From Clostridia bacterium (GTDB taxonomy: Bacteria > Bacillota > Clostridia > Oscillospirales > Butyricicoccaceae): a stretch of 64,000 nucleotides of DNA. The position numbers and the translations under genes are program-made. The notes beneath the pieces are model-generated. The model ran no database searches. It was not told where the DNA came from and saw nothing but the letters and a program-made list of their open reading frames with translations. The DNA lies in NCBI GenBank assembly GCA_029099685.1, contig JAQXOO010000012.1, forward strand, positions 123,934-187,933, in the 5' to 3' direction. Of the stretch, positions 58,057-64,000 are shown one piece after another (position 1 is the first letter of the stretch; every line of letters begins with the position of its first letter).

Positions 58057-59889
58057 TTATCGGTTTTTTCCGCCGAACTTGTCCTTCATGCGAAGCTGGC
58101 CGTTGAGGATCCGTTTGCGGATGCGCAGATTTTTTGGGGTGACCTCCAGCAGTTCGTCATCCGCCAAAAACTCCATGCACTGTTCCAGGCTCATCTGGCG
58201 GGGCGTCACCAGGCGCAGGGCGTCATCAGAGCCGGCAGCGCGCATATTGGTCAGCTGCTTGCGCTTGCACACATTGACAACGATGTCCTCGGCCTTGGGG
58301 GTCATACCCACCACCATGCCTTCATAAACGGGCACGCCGGGGCCGATGAACAGACTGCCGCGCTCCTGTGCATTGAACAGGCCGTAGGTAACGGATTCGC
58401 CGGTTTCAAAGGAAATCAGGCTGCCGGTGTTCCGGCGGGTGACGTCGCCTTTGTAAGGCGCGTAGGAATCAAAAACAGAGGCCATGATGCCCTCGCCCTT
58501 GGTATCGGTGAGGAACTCGTTGCGGTAGCCGAACAGGCCGCGGGCAGGCACCAGGAATTCCACCTTCATGCGGTTTCCGACAGGGGTCATCTCGAGCATT
58601 TCGCCCTTTCGGCTGCCGATCTTTTCGATCACGGAGCCCACAGCATCGGAGGGTACATCCACCACCAGACGCTCCACAGGCTCGCACAGAACGCCGTCGA
58701 TCTCCCGGTACAGCACACGGGCAGGGGAGACCTGGAACTCATAGCCTTCCCGGCGCATGGTCTCGATCAGGATGGACAAGTGCATCTCGCCCCGGCCGGC
58801 CACGTTAAAGCTGTCTGTGGAATCCTCCAGCTCGCTGACCCGCAGGGAAACATCCTTCAGCGTCTCCCGGAACAGCCGGTCGCGCAGTTGACGGGAGGTG
58901 ACAAACTTGCCCTCTCGCCCCGCAAAGGGGCCGTCATTGACGGAAAAGGTCATCTCAATGGTAGGCGCGGAGATCTTGACAAAGCTCAGCGGCTCCACGG
59001 CAGTGGGGGCGCAGATGGTATCGCCGATGGTGATGTCGCCGATGCCGCTCATGGCGATAATGTTGCCGGCAGAGGCCTCTGTGACAGGCGTACGGCCCAG
59101 ACCGTCAAAGGTGTACAGCGAAACAGCTTTACACTTTTTGCTGACCTGTTCAGGGGCATGGTAGTTGCAGACCACGATCTCCTGATTCTGTTTGATGGTG
59201 CCGCGCTCGATGCGGCCGATGGCGATGCGTCCCACAAACTCGTTATAGTCGATGGAGGAGACCAGCATCTGGAAGGGGGCGTCAGGGTCCACATCGGGAG
59301 CGGGGATATAATCCAAAATGGTGTCGAACAGCGGCTGAAGATCAGTGCCTGCAGAGTCGGGGGAGTAGGAAGCCGTACCCTGGCGCCCCGAGCAGAACAG
59401 CATGGGAGAGTCGAACTGGTCCTCGGTGGCATTCAGATCCAGCAGCAGCTCCAGCACCTCGTCCACCACCTCGTGGATGCGCTGGTCGGGACGGTCGATC
59501 TTGTTGACCACTACGATCACCCGGTGGCCCAGCTCCAGGGCCTTGCTCAGAACAAAGCGTGTCTGGGGCATGGGGCCTTCCGCCGCGTCCACCAGCAGAA
59601 TAACGCCGTTCACCATTTTCAGAATGCGTTCCACTTCGCCGCCGAAGTCCGCATGGCCCGGGGTGTCCACAATATTGATCTTCGTGCCTTTATAATGGAC
59701 GGCGGTGTTTTTGGCCAGGATCGTGATACCGCGTTCCCGTTCCAGATCGTTGGAATCCATCACGCGGTCCACCACGGTCTGGTTTTCGCGGTAGACACCG
59801 CCCTGCTTGAGCATCTCATCCACCAGCGTCGTTTTGCCGTGGTCGACGTGGGCAATGATAGCGATATTTCTCAGATCATTGCGAACCAT
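58057..59889 (-). CDS. typA: translational GTPase TypA/BipA
   Basis: A 610-aa ribosome-associated GTPase linked to assembly and stress growth. G1 AHVDHGKTT, switch I with [16 protein letters not shown]3 [12 protein letters not shown] and G4 NKIDRPDQR are intact, followed by domain II, the EF-G-like III and V domains ([20 protein letters not shown]) and the BipA-specific C-terminal domain. The start at 59889 (MVRNDL) is 9 nt from GGAGG; ATG 59895 is only 3 nt away. Monocistronic, strong promoter. Confidence 0.97.
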   Translation of the reverse strand: MVRNDLRNIAIIAHVDHGKTTLVDEMLKQGGVYRENQTVVDRVMDSNDLERERGITILAKNTAVHYKGTKINIVDTPGHADFGGEVERILKMVNGVILLVDAAEGPMPQTRFVLSKALELGHRVIVVVNKIDRPDQRIHEVVDEVLELLLDLNATEDQFDSPMLFCSGRQGTASYSPDSAGTDLQPLFDTILDYIPAPDVDPDAPFQMLVSSIDYNEFVGRIAIGRIERGTIKQNQEIVVCNYHAPEQVSKKCKAVSLYTFDGLGRTPVTEASAGNIIAMSGIGDITIGDTICAPTAVEPLSFVKISAPTIEMTFSVNDGPFAGREGKFVTSRQLRDRLFRETLKDVSLRVSELEDSTDSFNVAGRGEMHLSILIETMRREGYEFQVSPARVLYREIDGVLCEPVERLVVDVPSDAVGSVIEKIGSRKGEMLEMTPVGNRMKVEFLVPARGLFGYRNEFLTDTKGEGIMASVFDSYAPYKGDVTRRNTGSLISFETGESVTYGLFNAQERGSLFIGPGVPVYEGMVVGMTPKAEDIVVNVCKRKQLTNMRAAGSDDALRLVTPRQMSLEQCMEFLADDELLEVTPKNLRIRKRILNGQLRMKDKFGGKNR

Positions 59890-59926
59890 TGTCATATTCC
59901 TCCAAATGTAAATTTTTAAACAAGTA

Positions 59927-59956
59927 ATTATACGCCTATTTTTTCGTAATTGTCAA
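59927..59956 (-). promoter_or_regulatory. promoter of typA
   Basis: Minus strand TTGACA (59951-59956), 18-nt spacer, TATAAT (59927-59932): both hexamers are perfect consensus. Confidence 0.9.
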
Positions 59957-60026
59957 ATAAAATTACAGATTTTTCCTAAATATCCGTTTTAAATGGAAAA
60001 CTTCAGAAATTCTTAAGGAAAAAACA

Positions 60027-60055
60027 TTGTCACAGCCCCCGGAATTTGCTATCAT
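60027..60055 (+). promoter_or_regulatory. promoter of capA-dusB-sigma operon
   Basis: TTGTCA (60027-60032), 17-nt spacer, TATCAT (60050-60055). Confidence 0.7.
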
Positions 60056-60078
60056 GTCAAATTGGAGGGATATTTGCC

Positions 60079-61308
60079 ATGCGTCGATTTGAAAAGTTTT
60101 TGTGTGTCATAACGGCAGTTTGCATATTGCTGTGCCTGTTCGGCTGTCAGCGCCCGGAAGAACCGGAAACGCCCCAGGTGGTGGCGCCGCCGCTGGAGGA
60201 CGATCCCCAGCCCGAACCGCAGCCCGAGCCTGAGCACATCCCCGAACCGGAGCCGGAACCCATTCCAGAGCCGGAGCCGGTCTCCATCCGCATCACGGCG
60301 GCGGGGGACAACCTTTTGCATAACACGCTGTCCATGGACAGCGCTCTGGCCGGGGGAGGCTATGATTTCTCACACCTCTATGAGCATGTGGCCAAGATCA
60401 TTCGGGGCAGCGACCTTGCATTTGTCAACCAGGAGGTCATGCTCACCGGAGAGGTCAGTGCTTATCCCAATCTTGCCGCGCCCGCCGAAGCTGCCGACGC
60501 GCTGATCGGGGCCGGCTTCAATGTGGTCAACCTGGCCACCAATCACACCCTGGACAAGGGTGTCAAAGGCTTGGAGGCCTGTCTGGAAAATGTACACGCC
60601 CGCAGCTTTGATGCCGTTCTGGGAGCGTTTCGGACCGAGGAGGAATCCACCCAACTGTGTATTGTGGAAAAGCAGGGGATCCGTTTTGGCTTTTTGTCAT
60701 ATACCTACGGTCTGAACGGCTACCAGCTGCCAGCGGACAAGCAATGGAAGATCGCCCTGATCGATGAAGACAAGATCCGCGCCGATTTGGCGGCCATCCG
60801 CCCGGAATGCGATTACCTCATCGTTTCCATGCATTGGGGCAACGAATACCAGACCACGGAAAGCAGCTACCAGAACCAGCTTGCGCAGCTTTTGTGCGAC
60901 GGCGGCGCCGATTTGATCATCGGCACCCATCCCCATGTGCTGCAGCCCATGGAGTGGCTGGAGCGCGAGGACGGACACCGCACCCTTTGCATCTATTCTC
61001 TGGGCAATTTCATCTCCGGCCAGCACAAGCGGCCTACCATGCTGGGCGGCATTCTGGAGGTGGAGCTGCTGTTCGATCCGGACGGCTCCCTGCTCGAGAC
61101 AGTATCCGCCGGTGTGATCCCCACTGTGACCCACTATAAGTCCGGCGGCGGCTATACGGTATATCCCCTGCATGAATACACCGCCGAACTTGCGGCCGAG
61201 CACGGCGTCAAAAAATACGAATCGGCTCTGACGCTGGACTATCTCAACAATCTGACCCAGGAGATCCTGGGAGAAAATGCCATCACCTGGGAGGGTGAAC
61301 ATGACTGA
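60079..61308 (+). CDS. CapA-family lipoprotein (poly-gamma-glutamate synthesis type)
   Basis: A 409-aa extracytoplasmic lipoprotein: signal sequence with lipobox LFGC (Cys ~22), then a Pro/Glu-rich spacer with repeated PEPEP (residues ~30-70), then a CapA/PGA_cap metallophosphoesterase-like domain with AAGDNLLHNT, FVNQEVML, VVNLATNHTLDKG, VSMHWGNEY and IGTHPHVLQPMEW. These carry the domain's metal-binding His/Asp. CapA proteins are implicated in capsule polymer attachment or release, but the polymer cannot be told here. First in an operon with dusB and an ECF sigma system. The start at 60079 follows GGAGGG. Confidence 0.92.
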   Translation: MRRFEKFLCVITAVCILLCLFGCQRPEEPETPQVVAPPLEDDPQPEPQPEPEHIPEPEPEPIPEPEPVSIRITAAGDNLLHNTLSMDSALAGGGYDFSHLYEHVAKIIRGSDLAFVNQEVMLTGEVSAYPNLAAPAEAADALIGAGFNVVNLATNHTLDKGVKGLEACLENVHARSFDAVLGAFRTEEESTQLCIVEKQGIRFGFLSYTYGLNGYQLPADKQWKIALIDEDKIRADLAAIRPECDYLIVSMHWGNEYQTTESSYQNQLAQLLCDGGADLIIGTHPHVLQPMEWLEREDGHRTLCIYSLGNFISGQHKRPTMLGGILEVELLFDPDGSLLETVSAGVIPTVTHYKSGGGYTVYPLHEYTAELAAEHGVKKYESALTLDYLNNLTQEILGENAITWEGEHD

Positions 61309-62281
61309 TTTTTGCGGGTTCCGGCCCAAAAACCGTTTTTTTCTGGCGCCTATGGCGGGCATTACGGACGCGGCCTTTCGGACGGTGTGCGCTGAGTTCG
61401 GCGCAGCCGTGACCTATACGGAGATGGTCAGCGCCAAAGCGCTGGTCTATGACGATAAAAAAACCGCCGGACTGCTGGAAATGCAGCCGGCGCACCGGCC
61501 CTGCGGCGCCCAGCTGTTTGGGCACGAGCCGGAGGTGATGGCGGAAGCGGCCCGCCGTGCCCGGGACATCTGCCATCCGGACTTCATTGACATCAACATG
61601 GGCTGTCCGGTGCCGAAGATCTTTCACAACGGTGAGGGCAGCGCCCTGATGGGCGATCCGGCGCTGGCGGCTGGGATCGTATCCGCCATGAAAAAGGCGG
61701 TGGATCTTCCCATTACGGTCAAATTCCGCAGCGGTATCCGGGAAGATGACCGGAACTGTGCGGAGTTCGCCAAACGGCTGGAGGCCGCCGGAGCCGATGC
61801 CTTGTGCATCCACGGCCGCACCAGAACACAGATGTACGGCGGGCAGAGCGACCGCGCCATGGTGCGGTCTGTCAAAAATGCAGTCTCTGTTCCGGTGATC
61901 GCCAGCGGAGACGCGTTCAGCGCCCGTGACTGTCTGGATATCCTGGACGAGACCGGGGCCGATTTCGTGATGATCGCCCGGGGCGCAGAGGGCTGGCCCA
62001 TGATCTTTGACCAGTGCCTGGCGCTGGAGACCGGACGGCCGCTCCCGGTGTATACCGCAAAGCAGCTGCTGGATGTGATGCGGCGCCACGCGGTACTGAC
62101 CTGCCGGCAAAAGGCGGAAAGCCGGGCCATGCCCGAGCTTCGCAAGCATATGTTGTGGTATTTGGGGCGGCTGAAGGGCGCCAAGCCCTTCAAGGCCCGG
62201 ATGGCGCAGATCACAACGCTGCCGGAGTTTCTGGCGCTCTGTGACGAGATCGGACAGCAAGAGCTTGACATAAAGGGGTGA
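61301..62281 (+). CDS. dusB: tRNA-dihydrouridine synthase (DusB type)
   Basis: A 326-aa flavoenzyme reducing uridine to dihydrouridine in tRNA D-loops. FMN-barrel motifs: LAPMAGITDAAFR, QLFGHEPEVMAEAA, DINMGCPVPKIFHNGEGSAL (catalytic Cys in MGCP), ITVKFRSGIREDD, ALCIHGRTRTQMYGG and VIASGDAFSARDC, ending in a helical tRNA-binding domain. It overlaps capA by 8 nt. Confidence 0.96.
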   Translation: MTDFCGFRPKNRFFLAPMAGITDAAFRTVCAEFGAAVTYTEMVSAKALVYDDKKTAGLLEMQPAHRPCGAQLFGHEPEVMAEAARRARDICHPDFIDINMGCPVPKIFHNGEGSALMGDPALAAGIVSAMKKAVDLPITVKFRSGIREDDRNCAEFAKRLEAAGADALCIHGRTRTQMYGGQSDRAMVRSVKNAVSVPVIASGDAFSARDCLDILDETGADFVMIARGAEGWPMIFDQCLALETGRPLPVYTAKQLLDVMRRHAVLTCRQKAESRAMPELRKHMLWYLGRLKGAKPFKARMAQITTLPEFLALCDEIGQQELDIKG

Positions 62282-62285
62282 AACC

Positions 62286-62909
62286 ATGCCAGGTGAGCGA
62301 GAGCTGGTACAACAAGCCAAAGCGGGTGACCGGGCAGCGTTTGCGGGACTGGTCTCCGCATACGAGGGAAAAATCTATAATCTGGCCCTGCGGTATCTCG
62401 GCAGCCGGGAGGACGCCATGGATGCGTCCCAGGAGGTTTTCCTGCGGGTGTTCCGGTTTCTGCCCGGATTTCAGGAGGAGAGCGGCTTTTCCACCTGGAT
62501 CTACCGCATTGGGGTCAATGTCTGCAAGGATATGCTGCACCGCCGGCTCAAGCGGGCAGAACAGCCGCTGGAAGTTCCGGATGAGGAGGACGAAGGACGG
62601 CCCGTGGATGTTCCGGACCTGCGGTATGACCCGGAGCGGATCATGGAGGGCGTGGAGCTGCGGCAGGCGCTGTCTGACGCTATCCTGGCCCTGCCGGAGC
62701 AGCAGCGTGAGATCATTATCCTGCGGGATATCCGGGGCCTGAGTTATGAGGAGATCGCCCTTGCCCTTGCCCTGGAAGCGGGAACGGTCAAATCCCGGCT
62801 GTTTCGCGCACGGGAAAATCTTCGAAAAAAATTATTACAAAACGGGAACATTTTCGGTGTTTCCGTGTCTAAACCTGTGAAAGGAGGGAAATCAGATGAA
62901 ATCCTGTGA
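62286..62909 (+). CDS. ECF-type RNA polymerase sigma factor (SigW/RpoE-like)
   Basis: A 207-aa group 4 sigma factor. Region 2: ALRYLGSREDAMDASQEVFLRVFRFL; region 4: LPEQQREIIILRDIRGLSYEEIA with the helix-turn-helix. The linker between them is long and acidic (VPDEEDEGRPVDVPDLRYDP). It begins 4 nt after dusB with GGGGTGA, and its cognate anti-sigma gene overlaps its end by 14 nt, the standard arrangement. The regulon probably concerns envelope stress, inferred from the family. Confidence 0.96.
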   Translation: MPGERELVQQAKAGDRAAFAGLVSAYEGKIYNLALRYLGSREDAMDASQEVFLRVFRFLPGFQEESGFSTWIYRIGVNVCKDMLHRRLKRAEQPLEVPDEEDEGRPVDVPDLRYDPERIMEGVELRQALSDAILALPEQQREIIILRDIRGLSYEEIALALALEAGTVKSRLFRARENLRKKLLQNGNIFGVSVSKPVKGGKSDEIL

Positions 62910-63783
62910 AGAATTTGAATTACTGATAAACCTTTATTTGGATGACATGCTGCCCTCCGAAGAGACACGGCCGCTGAAAGAACATCTGAAAGAATGTCAG
63001 GCCTGCCGGGAACGCTACAGACAGCTCAGTGCACTGAAGGCGGCACTGGGCGATCTGGACGAACCGGCGCCTGAGGGACTGCACGGACGCATCCTGGACT
63101 ATGTGGAAAAGAACTGTCCGGAATCCGCCCCTACAGTCTCGGCCGCGCCGGCTTCGTTCCGGCCGCGCCGCTGGTGCCGTGTTCTGGCAGGCGTGGCCGC
63201 CTGTGCGGTGATCGCCGTTGCTTCCGCCCGGTATGTGCCGGAGTTTTTCTCTGGTATGTCGGCGAGCGCCCAGGACAGTATGATGAAGCAGGAAAGCCTG
63301 GCCGGCAGCAGCGCTTCGTCCTCGGAAGATGAGGCTTATACTGAAAACCTGACCACCGCGGATACAGCTTCCGGTGAACAGTACAAATTCCAGGAAGCGC
63401 CCACGGAAATGCAGATGAACAGCACATTAACGAACAATATGACAGATCCCGGTGAACCGGCAGGCACCGGCCAGATGGCCGAGGACCTGCCGCCCCTGCG
63501 GCAGGTGGAGCCGGATATGGTCACTTCCGACAGCGACCTGTCTGTTTGCAAGTGGCTGCGGGCAGAAGGCCGGCGGGAAGATCTGCCGGACTGGGTGGAT
63601 CTGAACTATCTTTATGAAACCGATATGGACGGCGAAACCGTCTCCTATGTGGAGATCGCCGTTTGGGCAGAGGAACAATGGACAGATCAGCTCACCGCCT
63701 GCGGCTTTACCGTGGAAGAGATGGCCGGTGAAAACCTAACGGCAGACGGCGACTACCTGCTTCTGTTCTTCTTCTGGAACTGA
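62896..63783 (+). CDS. zinc-finger transmembrane anti-sigma factor
   Basis: A 295-aa protein. The N-terminal zinc anti-sigma domain has KSCEEFELLINLYLDDML and HLKECQACRERY (HxxxCxxC). A membrane segment is at residues ~95-117 (VLAGVAACAVIAVASARYV). The extracytoplasmic C-terminal ~175 residues are acidic, Ser/Met-rich, and end in YLLLFFFWN; it is probably the sensor and contains no recognised domain. It would hold the ECF factor inactive until cleaved. Overlaps the sigma gene by 14 nt. Confidence 0.92.
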   Translation: MKSCEEFELLINLYLDDMLPSEETRPLKEHLKECQACRERYRQLSALKAALGDLDEPAPEGLHGRILDYVEKNCPESAPTVSAAPASFRPRRWCRVLAGVAACAVIAVASARYVPEFFSGMSASAQDSMMKQESLAGSSASSSEDEAYTENLTTADTASGEQYKFQEAPTEMQMNSTLTNNMTDPGEPAGTGQMAEDLPPLRQVEPDMVTSDSDLSVCKWLRAEGRREDLPDWVDLNYLYETDMDGETVSYVEIAVWAEEQWTDQLTACGFTVEEMAGENLTADGDYLLLFFFWN

Positions 63784-63802
63784 TACAATCCATGATATAA
63801 TC

Positions 63803-63840
63803 ATCAAAGCCCCTCTGTTTCCGGAGGGGCTTTGATTATT
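63803..63840. terminator. terminator after the anti-sigma gene
   Basis: 13-bp stem ATCAAAGCCCCTC (63803-63815) with GAGGGGCTTTGAT (63824-63836). Confidence 0.88.
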
Positions 63841-63882
63841 GCCCGGCTTTTGGGACACAATAGCCTAAAGCGGGGTGATTTC

Positions 63883-64000
63883 TTGAAACAGAAGATTACA
63901 CGGTCATTGGAGGAAAACATTTCCGAAATCAAACGGATCTTCGGGCCGGATCAGACTTTGATCTGCCACCGGTTTCAGCCGGTGGCCATAAAGGGACTGC
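63883..64000 (+). CDS. start of a GerA-family spore germination protein (partial)
   Basis: About 39 residues before the window ends. The TTG at 63883 follows GGGGTGA (63872-63878). The visible N terminus, including ITRSLEENISEIKRIFG and a DQTLICHRFQ strand, matches the soluble N-terminal region of GerA/GerKA/SpoVAF proteins. These are germinant-receptor A subunits or related spore membrane proteins. Function beyond that needs the missing sequence. No terminator or other gene lies between the previous terminator and this start. Confidence 0.7.
   Translation, partial: MKQKITRSLEENISEIKRIFGPDQTLICHRFQPVAIKGL

Noticed and set aside
58042..59919. 625-codon frame opposite typA
   Set aside because: Mirror of a highly conserved GTPase gene; its His/Asp/Gly-rich product has no domain and no start signals.
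60150..60290. Short tandem repeat array at the start of capA
   Set aside because: It encodes an in-frame Pro/Glu spacer common behind lipoprotein signals; not a mobile or CRISPR repeat.
1..64000. Prophage, insertion sequence, integron or CRISPR array
   Set aside because: No transposase, integrase, terminal inverted repeats flanked by target duplications, or regularly spaced repeats were seen on either strand.

Overview
This is a bacterial chromosomal window of roughly 55-60 % GC. It comes from an endospore-forming anaerobe of the Clostridia, most likely the gut Oscillospiraceae (Flavonifractor/Lawsonibacter-type). That placement is inference from gene content and protein character. The supports are the sporulation cluster spoIIGA-sigE-sigG, germination genes (ypeB, a SleB-family hydrolase and the start of a GerA-type gene), a single-chain pyruvate:ferredoxin oxidoreductase, ThyX instead of ThyA, a T-box riboswitch and Firmicutes-style operons. 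I see no phage, insertion sequence, CRISPR array, rRNA or tRNA gene. The window is ordinary core chromosome with several unusual leader RNAs.

Layout. 1-2.8 kb: end of a BaiN/HI0933 flavoprotein, acpS, a lipoprotein, a MazF-type RNase and a secreted protein. 2.9-5.9 kb: an unknown gene, then spoIIGA, sigE and sigG with a forespore-type promoter before sigG. 6.0-8.6 kb: SleB-like hydrolase and nth (minus), and a CPBP protease (plus) whose promoter interlocks with that of nth. 8.7-15.5 kb: one tight eight-gene unit, tagA-thyX-tmk-GNAT-fthC-CPBP-mltG-U32. 15.5-23.5 kb: alaS-HIT-comEC-holA-RNase M5-like-M20. 23.5-25.3 kb: an Lsa/CplR-type ABC-F ribosome-protection gene behind a leader carrying a 6-codon ORF and an intrinsic terminator. 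25.4-30.9 kb: ypeB (minus), then trpS-tagO-mnaA and a secreted protein. 31.0-34.4 kb: a trio of unknown genes, a YfcE-like phosphoesterase, an SH3-NlpC/P60 hydrolase, a small unknown gene and ireB. 34.5-39.2 kb (minus): a phenylalanine T-box driving an MBL-fold hydrolase, pheS and an enlarged pheT. 39.3-43.4 kb: uraA behind a leader peptide and attenuator, an amidase-domain protein (minus) and psuK-psuG. 43.4-48 kb (minus): a divergent type IIA topoisomerase pair followed by a shrunken pyrophosphatase-like gene. 48.1-55.9 kb: a DUF2508 protein, nifJ (PFOR), yifB and pepF. 56-64 kb: a DMT exporter, lgt, typA, capA-dusB-ECF sigma-anti-sigma, and the start of a GerA-family gene.

How the genes work together. 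TagO, MnaA and TagA together supply the ManNAc-GlcNAc-PP-undecaprenol linkage unit of a wall glycopolymer, from two separate operons. ThyX and Tmk are consecutive steps to dTDP, and FthC feeds the folate pool ThyX depends on. PsuK and PsuG convert pseudouridine to ribose-5-phosphate plus uracil, next to a uracil permease. The sporulation genes span commitment (SpoIIGA/SigE/SigG) through germination (SleB-like, YpeB, GerA-like).

The most interesting signals are regulatory. The first is the ABC-F leader, where the 6-codon ORF is complementary over 17 bp to a downstream segment and is followed by a 14-bp terminator. The second is the uraA leader, where a 28-codon ORF ends inside an intrinsic terminator, an arrangement resembling enterobacterial pyrBI. 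The third is the Phe T-box that places an uncharacterised metallo-hydrolase ahead of pheST. At the protein level, PheT carries about 100 extra residues that look like a second, degenerate tRNA-binding OB fold, and the ComEC C-terminal nuclease-like domain has lost its metal motif.
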